A stretch of DNA of 39,045 bases. Source: a virus. Both the position numbers and the translations under genes were made by a program. Every line of letters starts with the position of its first letter. Position 1 is the first letter of the stretch. The DNA is taken from positions 1 through 39,045 of the IMG/VR virus record IMGVR_UViG_3300035698_012462, one strand, 5' to 3'. Positions 1 to 8,289 of this stretch are shown piece after piece. Below the pieces are notes generated by a model. It worked only from the letters and a program-made list of their open reading frames with translations, was not told the origin of the DNA and searched no databases.

Positions 1-1
1 G

Positions 2-352
2 TGTGCCGTCATAACAGTAGTTCAGGGTACTAGAGGTGCTCAGGTAAAATCTCAATATTCTAAGAGGCATAACGAACTTTTGCGTATGTCAGATATATCT
101 GATTCATTTGAAATTTGTCGCAAAGCTGCGCTAATTATGACAGTTACTAGGACCGACCACGACGAAAAGAATGGTACAGTTAAATTTCTCTTGGAGAAAC
201 AGAGACGCGGTGATAAGGGCATGGCAGTATTATGCCACACAGACTATAGTACAATGAAAATTTTAGGACCAGATGTCCCATGTGAATTATATAGAGGACC
301 AAAGGAGATAGCAGATGACGAAGAAACAGACGGAAAAGTATTTGGGTCGTAG
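2..352 (+). CDS. Replicative DNA helicase, C-terminal part (DnaB/T4 gp41 type), cut by window edge
   Basis: The frame is open from base 2 to a TAG at 350-352, so about 116 C-terminal residues are present and the start lies outside. The run MSDISDSFEICRKAALIMTV followed by TRTD and LLEKQRRGDKG matches the end of the RecA-like ATPase core of DnaB-family hexameric helicases, where an 'SD...S..I...ADvi' stretch precedes the strand and Arg-rich loop used in DNA binding and subunit contact. It would unwind the fork ahead of the polymerase at 1669. The primase gene lies one gene downstream, as expected for a helicase-primase pair. The ATG at 86 or TTG at 80 could be mistaken for a start, but the good match begins upstream of both. 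Confidence 0.72.
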   Translation, partial: CAVITVVQGTRGAQVKSQYSKRHNELLRMSDISDSFEICRKAALIMTVTRTDHDEKNGTVKFLLEKQRRGDKGMAVLCHTDYSTMKILGPDVPCELYRGPKEIADDEETDGKVFGS

Positions 353-638
353 AAAAAATCCTATGTATAAGTGCAAGTGGGAAAGACATGAAGGGTTTGC
401 CAGATCTATTAGGGCATGGTCAAAAGTGTGGGGTCATCTTGGGGATTATGATGAAGTGCTGGCCAATGACGGCATGCAAGAATTAATTAGAATTTTAAAA
501 GAAGTTGAAACCAAAGGATATTCTGAAGAAACATATTATCTTGCTAGTGTACACGATGATACCAATGTGTGGGAAGATTTTGATAAATTTGATGTCGGAT
601 GGACATTTGGAGCCAACAGACCACCAAAGGTAAATTAA
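315..638 (+). CDS. Hypothetical protein, 107 aa, between helicase and primase
   Basis: I do not recognise this protein. It begins with ATG at 315 inside the helicase end (38-nt overlap, other frame) and its TAA at 636-638 overlaps the primase ATG as TAATG, so it is locked into the replication operon. The N-terminal third is basic (KKQTEKYLGRRK), the rest mixed with many Trp, Tyr and Asp residues. There are no membrane segments and no Cys pairs. Given its place between helicase and primase it may be a small replisome accessory factor, but only position supports that. Confidence 0.7.
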   Translation: MTKKQTEKYLGRRKNPMYKCKWERHEGFARSIRAWSKVWGHLGDYDEVLANDGMQELIRILKEVETKGYSEETYYLASVHDDTNVWEDFDKFDVGWTFGANRPPKVN

Positions 639-1621
639 TGGCTAGTGCACAATTTTTAGAGGCGATTAGAAGATTTGATTTATTCACCTATCTTGATGAT
701 CTGGGTGTTGATCTTAAAGTAGTGTCTGATGGAGAGTATTATTACATTGCGTGTTGGGACTGTGGTAAACACAAAATGTATATACATAATCATGAAGATT
801 TTAAGGGCTTCTTTAAATGTTGGGTGTGCGGTACTAAGGGCGATCTTTTTGATTTAATTTCACATTATGAACACATATCTCGTGCTGCTGCCATTCATAT
901 GGTTTTGGGTTATACTGTTAATCTGGCCGAAGTTGATGAGATGTCTTTATTTAATTTTGAGATTCTTAAGAAAGAAGCCAAAGTAGACAAAAACGCAGAA
1001 ATTTGCTTACCATTTAATCTTAAAAAACTTACATCTATTAAACATAGCAAATGTTACACTTACGCAAGAACGCGTGGGCTAACTGACGAAATGTTAAATA
1101 AATTTGGTGTGCTAGGTTCGGACATGATGAAGCGTGTTGTTTTTCCAGTATTTGAGAAAGGAAAGACGGTGGGGTGGCAAGGGAGAACCATCCTCAAAAA
1201 CATCGAGCCAAAACTATTAACTAGTAAGGGTTTCAAAAGAAGCATCAATCTGTACAATTATGACCAAGTAAAAGACAAAACGTCTATTGTTATAGTAGAA
1301 GGACCAATTGATGCTCTAAAGGCATATAAGCATAATTCTGTAGCGTTGTTGGGAAAATCTCTGTCTAAAGAACATTTGGTGCTGTTACATGCCATGCCAC
1401 ATCTAAAAAAGATTTATGTGGCTTTAGATCCAGATGCAGCATTGGAAGCTCAGACCATGGCAAAGATGTTATCTAGTTATTGGGATATACACGTAGTAAG
1501 ATTACCACAGAATACCGATATTGGCCAATGTGATGAAGATGAAATCGATTATTATATTACTACATCCCAACCGTATGGTCAGGCATTATCTTTTGGGAGA
1601 ATGTTAGATGAGGCAACATAA
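638..1621 (+). CDS. DNA primase (zinc-binding plus TOPRIM, DnaG-like)
   Basis: 327 aa. It would synthesise RNA primers for lagging-strand replication. An N-terminal zinc-binding module uses C39, C42, C61 and C64 (CWDC and CWVC) with nearby His residues. The TOPRIM domain shows E221 in IVIVEGPIDALKAY and D264-P-D266 in VALDPDAA, the conserved metal-binding acidic residues. I chose ATG 638, which overlaps the previous stop (TAATG) and has AAAGG about 7 nt upstream. A longer in-frame start at 599 lies inside the preceding gene and adds nothing conserved. There is no helicase domain, so helicase and primase are separate, as in T4 (gp41/gp61) and unlike T7 gp4. Confidence 0.88.
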   Translation: MASAQFLEAIRRFDLFTYLDDLGVDLKVVSDGEYYYIACWDCGKHKMYIHNHEDFKGFFKCWVCGTKGDLFDLISHYEHISRAAAIHMVLGYTVNLAEVDEMSLFNFEILKKEAKVDKNAEICLPFNLKKLTSIKHSKCYTYARTRGLTDEMLNKFGVLGSDMMKRVVFPVFEKGKTVGWQGRTILKNIEPKLLTSKGFKRSINLYNYDQVKDKTSIVIVEGPIDALKAYKHNSVALLGKSLSKEHLVLLHAMPHLKKIYVALDPDAALEAQTMAKMLSSYWDIHVVRLPQNTDIGQCDEDEIDYYITTSQPYGQALSFGRMLDEAT

Positions 1622-1653
1622 TGGCTAAAAAAGTTATGGCAGAAATTAATTAA
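1621..1653 (+). CDS. Possible 10-codon mini-ORF before the polymerase
   Basis: ATG 1621 overlaps the primase stop (TAATG) and reads MAKKVMAEIN before TAA, 15 nt ahead of the polymerase ATG. Its end lies just before the polymerase ribosome binding site GGGAGG. It could couple primase and polymerase translation, or be chance. No homology can be judged at this length. Confidence 0.25.
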   Translation: MAKKVMAEIN

Positions 1654-1668
1654 AAAAGGGAGGTAACC

Positions 1669-4600
1669 ATGGATGCTATAAATTACGCAGCAATACATTG
1701 CCACTCTATGTTTAGCTCTGACGGAGTAGGCACCGTTGAACAATGGGTTAAGTCCGCAAAGGACAAGGGTCTATATGGTTTGGGGCTTAGTGACCATGGA
1801 AATTTTGGGGCCGCCCTAGAACTTTATCATGTGGGGAAGCGTGAAGAATTTCCAGTAGTTTTGGGTGAAGAATTCTACATAGTGGAAGACCTCGATCTGA
1901 AGGAATATCATCACATTACCGTGTGGTGTAAAAATGCCAAGGGTTATGAGAATCTTTGTAAACTTTCAACCATGTCATTTGGTCAAGTCTATAGAAAACC
2001 AAGAATAACTTATCAAGACCTAGTTTCTCATTGTGAAGGTCTTATAGTGGGGTCTGGTTGTTATATAGGACAAATCAACCATTGTTTGTTGGCCGGAGAA
2101 GAAGAGAAGGCTTTACATTTAACTACCATGTTAAAGAATGCTTTTGGTGACGATTTCTACATGGAGATTATGCCAGCCTATGTTAATAATGACAAGCGGC
2201 TTTCCTTAGAAGGCACAGAAAATATACAGATTAAAATGAACACCCTAATTTTGGAGTGGGCCAAAAAGCATGACATTAAATACATATGTTCATCCGATGC
2301 TCATATGCCAGACTTGAGCATGGAAATTGTACAGCGCATTAAAATGGCCAATTATTCTAGGAGCAAAAAAGAAACGTGGGAATTTGATTATATTTATTAT
2401 CTACGTGACCCAGAAGGATACAAGAAACAGTGGCTTGGAGAGCTTAAAATTACAGAAGATGTTCTCGCGGTTGGTTGTGCCAATACCGTAGAGATCGTAG
2501 ATAAATGTAAAGATTTAAATCTATCTTTTACTGAGCGATTGCCTGGGCTTGATTATGATCGTTACCCATTTTGCAATAAGAGAATGTCCAGTTTAGAGGT
2601 TGTAGAGAAAATGATTGATTATCATGGGCGCATCGATCTAGATAATCCCATTTATGTTAAAAGGTTGGTTAAAGAACTTAAGGTTTTACATAAAAACGGC
2701 ATTATGGATTTGTTGGATTATTTTTTATTACTTGAAGATGTATGCCGCCATGTAAAGTATAATAAACTCACCCTACAGGGGGTGTCTCGTGGCTCTGCTG
2801 GTGGTTCTTTGTTGGCTTATGGTCTTGGGCTTATTGACCTCGATCCGATTAAATTTGACTTGTCGTTCGAGAGATTTATTAATATGGCTCGTATCAAAGG
2901 CGGTACCCTGCCTGATATTGATCTCGATTTTGGCGATCGTAATGTGGTTATTGAATATATTAGGAGTGTTTTTGGCGACGAATACGTGGCTAATTTCGGT
3001 ATTCAACTCACTCTAAAACTAAAGATGGCTCTTAAGGATACTCTGCGGATTCTGCGCCCTGGCATGCCCCAACCCATGGCCGATAGCTATGCCGCTAAAA
3101 TACCATATGTAGATAATGAGTCTCATCTAAATGATAAAGAGACCATGGCCCTATTAGAAGATTCACCAATACTATGGAAATATCTATCAGAATCAAAAAA
3201 CAAAGATGTGCTGGACGGGTTGTTAGGGTCTGTGGGTCAGATGAGGCAATATGGTGTTCACGCTGCTGCCGTGGCTATTAGTCCCACACCTATTAGTAGT
3301 TTCATACCTTTGACAAAGAGAGTCAAAGATAAGTATATGTATACTCAGTATTCCATGGAGTGGTGTAACAAAGCTGGCCTAGTTAAATATGACATACTTG
3401 GATTAACCACTCTTGAAATCATTCAAGAATGTCTTGATCTAATAAAAATAAATCATGGCATAGACATAAAACCTTGGTCATTAGCCCTAGACGATAAAGA
3501 AACATTGGATGCTTTCTGGAAGATGGAAGTTGACACAATTTTTCAGTTTAATACCGATGCTGTTAGAGACGTGTTGAGGGATGCCATTGTTACCGAATTT
3601 AACGATTTAGCAGTGATTAATACTTTGGTTAGACCAGGTACGTTTGACATGGGCATGCACAAAGAGTGGGTTGGTCGTCGTCTTGGGGAGAGACCCATAG
3701 AATATCCACACCATTCATTAGAACCCATTCTTAAAGACACCCTTGGGATTATGCTCTATCAGGAGCAAGTGATGGGGTCTTTGAAGGTACTGGCGGGATA
3801 TTCGGATGAGGAAGCCGACGATATTAGACGAGCCATAGGAAAAAAGAAGATTAGCATCATTAATAAATATGGTGCTGAATTTGCCACTAGGGTGGCAACC
3901 TATCATAAAGACATTGATAAACCTAAAGCAGACGAAATTTGGAAACTTATTGAGGCGTTTGGGCGATATAGTTTTAATAAATCACACAGCATAGGCTATT
4001 CCATTATTTCTTATGTCCAGCAATATCTTAAAGTGCACTATCCTATTGAATATTGGTGTGCAGTATTAATGGCTGAGGATGATTCGGATAAGAAGAGGAT
4101 ACTATATAAGAAAATTAAGGGCTTTATGGCTGGCTATGACATTAATGTGTCTGGCGAAAAATTTTCCATCCATAATAATAAAATCGTTCCACCCCTTAGT
4201 TCTATTAAGTCGGTTGGGGCTGGAGTGGCAGATCACATCAAGAGTCTTAGACCCATTGTATCTTTTGAAGATTTTGCTTCTAGAATTGACAAATCCATCG
4301 TTAAAAAACACATTATGATAGGTATGATCATTGGCGGGTTATTTGAAGCCCTTGAACCCAATTTAACAGAGATAGAGATGATAGGCACATATTACGACAT
4401 GCGTCAGGGGGCCAAAATCAAGAGGGATGGTCAGCCCAACAAGGCTCGTAAGGAATATGAGCGTAAATATCTTACCATGACCAGGGGTGAACTCAACCTA
4501 GAGAAATTGACATTATTACCATTTAATGACATTGATCTTATGGACATGATTCCTTCAGATAAGCGTGAGCATTTTGTGGATTATGAAACAGCCAGGGGAT

Positions 4601-4878
4601 TACCCGACCACCATCCAGTATATTTATTGGGCATGGTTGTTAAATCTCATCACATTAGAGACAAAAATGGCAACCCTATGTTTTTTGCTGATCTCATTAA
4701 TGGTGGGGATACAATTAATCTTACTGTATGGCATTCGTGTGCTAAGATATACAGAGATTTATTCACCAAAGGTAAGATAATCGCCTTCAAAGGTGAAGTT
4801 AATAGATACAACGGTAAATTTTCCATAACTCTTTTAAAAGCACAGGAGATGACAAATGAAACTGCAAGAGCTAGCTAA
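1669..4878 (+). CDS. DNA polymerase, family C (PolIII alpha/DnaE-like) with PHP domain
   Basis: 1069 aa, close to bacterial DnaE length (about 1160). This is the replicative polymerase. The N-terminal PHP domain keeps the metal-site pattern: H10-C-H12, LSDHGN near residue 44, EEFY followed by HH near 80-90, a GSGC segment, and SSDAH near 207. The palm has PDIDLDF with D416 and D418 as catalytic metal ligands and GLVKYDILGL with D575 as the third. Further DnaE blocks are SRGSAGGSL, GVHAAAVAIS, LYQEQVM and FNKSHSIGYS. The last 110 residues fit an OB fold. ATG 1669 has GGGAGG about 7 nt upstream. No separate 3'-5' exonuclease or clamp gene is seen, so the PHP domain may proofread. Confidence 0.95.
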   Translation: MDAINYAAIHCHSMFSSDGVGTVEQWVKSAKDKGLYGLGLSDHGNFGAALELYHVGKREEFPVVLGEEFYIVEDLDLKEYHHITVWCKNAKGYENLCKLSTMSFGQVYRKPRITYQDLVSHCEGLIVGSGCYIGQINHCLLAGEEEKALHLTTMLKNAFGDDFYMEIMPAYVNNDKRLSLEGTENIQIKMNTLILEWAKKHDIKYICSSDAHMPDLSMEIVQRIKMANYSRSKKETWEFDYIYYLRDPEGYKKQWLGELKITEDVLAVGCANTVEIVDKCKDLNLSFTERLPGLDYDRYPFCNKRMSSLEVVEKMIDYHGRIDLDNPIYVKRLVKELKVLHKNGIMDLLDYFLLLEDVCRHVKYNKLTLQGVSRGSAGGSLLAYGLGLIDLDPIKFDLSFERFINMARIKGGTLPDIDLDFGDRNVVIEYIRSVFGDEYVANFGIQLTLKLKMALKDTLRILRPGMPQPMADSYAAKIPYVDNESHLNDKETMALLEDSPILWKYLSESKNKDVLDGLLGSVGQMRQYGVHAAAVAISPTPISSFIPLTKRVKDKYMYTQYSMEWCNKAGLVKYDILGLTTLEIIQECLDLIKINHGIDIKPWSLALDDKETLDAFWKMEVDTIFQFNTDAVRDVLRDAIVTEFNDLAVINTLVRPGTFDMGMHKEWVGRRLGERPIEYPHHSLEPILKDTLGIMLYQEQVMGSLKVLAGYSDEEADDIRRAIGKKKISIINKYGAEFATRVATYHKDIDKPKADEIWKLIEAFGRYSFNKSHSIGYSIISYVQQYLKVHYPIEYWCAVLMAEDDSDKKRILYKKIKGFMAGYDINVSGEKFSIHNNKIVPPLSSIKSVGAGVADHIKSLRPIVSFEDFASRIDKSIVKKHIMIGMIIGGLFEALEPNLTEIEMIGTYYDMRQGAKIKRDGQPNKARKEYERKYLTMTRGELNLEKLTLLPFNDIDLMDMIPSDKREHFVDYETARGLPDHHPVYLLGMVVKSHHIRDKNGNPMFFADLINGGDTINLTVWHSCAKIYRDLFTKGKIIAFKGEVNRYNGKFSITLLKAQEMTNETARAS

Positions 4879-5743
4879 AAAATCACAAATAGTATTGTCT
4901 GTTGTAGGGCCGAAGGGATCTGGGAAGACTTGTCTTTGTAAGAATTTACAGAAGAAATATGGTGGAGAGGTAGTGTCTTTTGCCTCAGTATTACGTCAGA
5001 TAGTTATGAAGGCTTTTGAATTAACTGAAGAAGATGTGGGTAAGCTTAAGGACGAACCCATGCACATACCAAGACAGATGCGTCCAAAGTTTTTCAGGCG
5101 TCTGGTGAAAGAAATACAGGTACGTTTAGAGTCAGCTGGAGATAAGACTTTTGATTGGCGTAAAGTAGCTATTAATAAATTTGCCGCCCCCATGTTTACG
5201 ACACCACGTCAAATTATGCAGTGGGTCGGTACAGATTTTATTCTTGAATTGTGTCCTGAGTTTCATTGTATTCTATTGGGCATGCAGATGACCAAGAATG
5301 GTCTATACTTTGTTGACGACTGCCGGTTTATTGATGAGTATAATGCCCTACATGGGGCGTTTGATAATTTATGTGTCATTAAAATTCGAAAACGTAACGA
5401 GATCGATAAAAGTGAGGTAGAACATTCATCTGAAGCGGAATGGGATGACATTACTCATGACCACGAAATTAAAAATGACGGCAGTCTTGGCGCATATTAT
5501 AAGGGGGGTGAAGCCCTCTATAAAAAATTTTTGGCGTCCATTGCTTCTGACATAAAAATTGACAAAGGTAATGACATACCATTGGAGTTTGATGAAAAAG
5601 AAACACCAGAAGATGACACACCAGCACTTATTAAAATACTTGCCAATGTTGATGAGCCTTCATTGGAGGTCCCGTCAGACACAATATCTACAAAAATAGG
5701 TAAATTCATCAGACGTAGTGCGCGCCCATCGGATAAAAAATGA
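4856..5743 (+). CDS. Deoxynucleoside monophosphate kinase (T4 gp1-like)
   Basis: 295 aa. It would phosphorylate dNMPs to dNDPs. The P-loop is VVGPKGSGKT near residues 17-26. The dNMP-kinase pattern continues with TPRQIMQWVGTD, DDCRFIDEYNA (the family's 'DvRFpnE' region) and an HSSEAEWD segment. T4 gp1 is 241 aa; here about 60 extra acidic, probably disordered C-terminal residues are added, ending in a basic tail. The start overlaps the polymerase end by 23 nt and the TGA overlaps the next ATG (ATGA). In a phage that makes diaminopurine nucleotides this kinase could also carry dZMP forward. That is inference. Confidence 0.82.
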   Translation: MKLQELAKKSQIVLSVVGPKGSGKTCLCKNLQKKYGGEVVSFASVLRQIVMKAFELTEEDVGKLKDEPMHIPRQMRPKFFRRLVKEIQVRLESAGDKTFDWRKVAINKFAAPMFTTPRQIMQWVGTDFILELCPEFHCILLGMQMTKNGLYFVDDCRFIDEYNALHGAFDNLCVIKIRKRNEIDKSEVEHSSEAEWDDITHDHEIKNDGSLGAYYKGGEALYKKFLASIASDIKIDKGNDIPLEFDEKETPEDDTPALIKILANVDEPSLEVPSDTISTKIGKFIRRSARPSDKK

Positions 5744-6333
5744 CTTGGAAAATTATAAGGTTTTGTTTCTATATTATTACTGGTTTGGTGGTCGTTTGGT
5801 ACATTAATGATTGGTATGATACCAAACCACATCCTGTGTTAGATACTATGGAAATTATTAATAAGGCGGTAAATCCTATTGTGGCTGTTAAGAAGAGGAT
5901 AAAATCCATATTGGACGCTACACCAAAGGACAAACCTCATGATATATCCACGGGATTATCCCCCAAAGGACCCACCGATAACGGAAGCTCTGCTGAAGCA
6001 AGTCTTAAAAATGGTTTTAGTAACGACATACATCTTGACTTGGGTGTTTACAATAGTTTACTTAGTTTGGACGAGAAATACCTCACTCCCAAGATTAGCA
6101 TCGGAATCTCTTTTTTTTCTTATGGTAATTTAATTATTGATAAGTGGCGCTTTGTCAGATTGGGTACAGGAGGAATGGTGAACTCTGGTGTAGATATTAC
6201 AATTTCTCCTATTATGTATAACGTTGGCAATTTAGTGCCAATTTTACGTAATACTTACATACATCCTTACATAGGTTATAACATTACTAATGGACGGCCC
6301 ATCATGGGCATGCAACTTTCTTTATCTTTTTAA
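5740..6333 (+). CDS. Membrane-anchored protein with beta-barrel-like C-terminus
   Basis: 197 aa, not assigned to a family. Residues 5-25 (IIRFCFYIITGLVVVWYIND) form one hydrophobic segment, either a signal anchor or an uncleaved inner-membrane helix. Residues about 60-95 are a polar linker. The last 100 residues alternate hydrophobic and polar positions, with several short candidate strands, and end in GMQLSLSF. A terminal Phe on an alternating strand is the targeting signature of Gram-negative outer-membrane barrels. It could bridge both membranes like a spanin, but it sits among replication genes. ATG overlaps the kinase stop (ATGA). Confidence 0.75.
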   Translation: MTWKIIRFCFYIITGLVVVWYINDWYDTKPHPVLDTMEIINKAVNPIVAVKKRIKSILDATPKDKPHDISTGLSPKGPTDNGSSAEASLKNGFSNDIHLDLGVYNSLLSLDEKYLTPKISIGISFFSYGNLIIDKWRFVRLGTGGMVNSGVDITISPIMYNVGNLVPILRNTYIHPYIGYNITNGRPIMGMQLSLSF

Positions 6334-6346
6334 TTGGAGGTGTAAC

Positions 6347-7201
6347 ATGGATTTGTTTAACGACGATGTATCAGGAGTAGCTGAAGAACTGCAGAAGACT
6401 AAGAGTGAAATCGCTTCAAGTAAGTCGTATGGTGGAGATCGTAAGATTTTTAAATTTGAACTTGGTGAACAGGGTAATCGTGTTCGGGTTCTCCCCCCTC
6501 TGTATGGCAAGAAGTTGCCATGGGAGCATGTAAAGATTCATTTTAATCTGATCGGTTCTAATGGCAAGCAGATGGCGTTATTGTGTGGTATGCTTAAATT
6601 TGATGAGTGTCCTCTGTGTCGTGAAGCAGCCCTCTTTAGAGAGGCTGGGGACAATTTGAAATCGTGGAACGCCATGGCCAAAGATCAGTATATCTATAAT
6701 GTTATTGATCCAGAGGGAGAAGTGGCCCTTATGACGGCTGATCGGAATCTTCAAGAAGAATTGGTTAAGCAATTTGAATATGCCGTGTCTTCTGACGCTG
6801 TGGAATCTGGTCGCGCAGCTGCTTACCCATGGGATTTGAAGAATGGGTTTGATATCAAAATTATTAAAACCAAGGGCCAGAAATCTGGTAAGCAAAAATT
6901 CGCCCCGAATAAATGGGAAGTGCGTCTACTAGCTCCCAAGACCCTAGAAATAGAAGAACTTGAGAAAATGGCAGACAAGATCAATGATTTGACTAAACAA
7001 TATCAGATCTTTAGCCCAGAAGAATTACAGAAAATTCTTGATGGTGAGTTAGATCCATTTGCTAAGAAAGAAGAAACTGTTGTTGAGGCAACAGAGAATA
7101 AAAAAGAAGAAAAGGCAGAAAAGGCAGAAGAAGAAGTTGAAAATACTGCTGACGTGAAGTCCAAAATGAAATCCCTCACCAAGATGGTAGAGGAGGAATA
7201 A
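6347..7201 (+). CDS. Single-stranded DNA-binding protein (T4 gp32-like)
   Basis: 284 aa. It coats ssDNA during replication and recombination. The core starts FKFELGEQGNRVRVLPP. A zinc site of form H-X14-C-X7-C-X2-C (IHFNLIG...LLCGMLKFDECPLC) closely resembles T4 gp32, whose ligands are H-X12-C-X9-C-X2-C. Basic and aromatic residues follow, as in an OB fold. The C-terminal 50 residues are almost all Glu, Lys and Ala and end in VEEE, the acidic tail that recruits partner proteins. ATG 6347 is set by GGAGG 7 nt upstream; a longer in-frame ORF from 6290 overlaps the previous gene. UvsX follows 2 nt later, its usual partner. Confidence 0.85.
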   Translation: MDLFNDDVSGVAEELQKTKSEIASSKSYGGDRKIFKFELGEQGNRVRVLPPLYGKKLPWEHVKIHFNLIGSNGKQMALLCGMLKFDECPLCREAALFREAGDNLKSWNAMAKDQYIYNVIDPEGEVALMTADRNLQEELVKQFEYAVSSDAVESGRAAAYPWDLKNGFDIKIIKTKGQKSGKQKFAPNKWEVRLLAPKTLEIEELEKMADKINDLTKQYQIFSPEELQKILDGELDPFAKKEETVVEATENKKEEKAEKAEEEVENTADVKSKMKSLTKMVEEE

Positions 7202-7203
7202 TT

Positions 7204-8289
7204 ATGGCAGAATTAAAAGACATATTGGCCAAATTATATAAAGGTGGTAATTTTAAACCATCTTCTGACTTAAGACCCTCATTACCCACCTCTACTCCGT
7301 CGCCCAGCGTAAATTGGGCGATAGGGGGTGGGATTTATCCCGGATTGGTCTATTGTTATGAAGGCGTTGAAAGCTCTGGTAAGTCTTATTTTGCCATGGA
7401 ATGCGTTAAGAACCTACTTAAAAGCGATCCAAATGGCATAGTATTGTGGTATGATGCTGAGTTTTCATTTGCCCATTCTGGGTCTCACTGGCGTGACCTA
7501 CTAATAGCTCCAGATGACCATGCCCGCATTGCAGTTAAAGAATCTAATAATGTGGTGGAAATTTTTGATGACTTTAATAGGGTTATCATGGATTTAGTTG
7601 TAAATCATGGCGCTAAAATACTGGCGGTAGTTTTGGACAGCATTCAAGCCGTCAAACCACCAGCAGAGGCCAAGGCCGATAAGAGTACTTCTATTATTAT
7701 GGGAGATTTGTCGAAATATCTTCCAAGGGCTTTTCGGCTCATTATTGCTGATTCTCGTAAGTACGACATCCCATGGTTGATGATTTCTCAGGTTAGACAA
7801 AACTTAGACCCCAATGCTAAATATACGGGTAAACAGTACATCTCTTCTGGTGGTCAGGCATTTAAACATCATACTGATGTGGAGATGTTTTTTGACACCG
7901 CGTGGGGCAAAGACAGCAAGCTCTACGGTGAGAGCAAGGGCATGAATGAAAAGCCAGTGCAGATTGGACATACTGTTCGCATGAAGGTGCGTAAGTCTAA
8001 AGTTTGTCCACCACATAGGATAGCTGAGTTTAAGGTCAGTTATAAGCAAGGTATTGTAGAGGTGGACTCTGAATTGGTGCACCTAGCCATTAATCTTGGC
8101 ATTATTACTAGGGATGGTAGTTATTATTATTTTAATGAACAGAAATTGGGTCTTGGCAAACCCAAAACCATTGAAGTAGTTATGGCGTCTCCAGAATTAC
8201 GTGAAGCCATTATGAAAGATGTTGAGGCCTTTACAGATCAGAAAATCATAAGTGGCAAAGACATCATAGCATCGGACGGAGAAGAATGA
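7204..8289 (+). CDS. RecA-like strand-exchange recombinase (UvsX type)
   Basis: 361 aa. It forms filaments on ssDNA and catalyses strand exchange. Walker A is GVESSGKS at residues 54-61; Walker B is ILAVVLDS with D145; a RecA-like ISQVRQN segment near 200 and a QYISSGGQAFKHH segment near 220 correspond to L1/L2 and sensor regions. The end is acidic (SDGEE). Length and order after the gp32-like gene and before SbcD fit T4-type recombination-dependent replication. ATG 7204 follows GAGGAATAATT. TGA overlaps the next ATG (ATGA). Confidence 0.92.
   Translation: MAELKDILAKLYKGGNFKPSSDLRPSLPTSTPSPSVNWAIGGGIYPGLVYCYEGVESSGKSYFAMECVKNLLKSDPNGIVLWYDAEFSFAHSGSHWRDLLIAPDDHARIAVKESNNVVEIFDDFNRVIMDLVVNHGAKILAVVLDSIQAVKPPAEAKADKSTSIIMGDLSKYLPRAFRLIIADSRKYDIPWLMISQVRQNLDPNAKYTGKQYISSGGQAFKHHTDVEMFFDTAWGKDSKLYGESKGMNEKPVQIGHTVRMKVRKSKVCPPHRIAEFKVSYKQGIVEVDSELVHLAINLGIITRDGSYYYFNEQKLGLGKPKTIEVVMASPELREAIMKDVEAFTDQKIISGKDIIASDGEE

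Noticed and set aside
2773-3016. Short frames on both strands within the polymerase palm region
   Set aside because: The polymerase frame has conserved motifs throughout; these are shadows.
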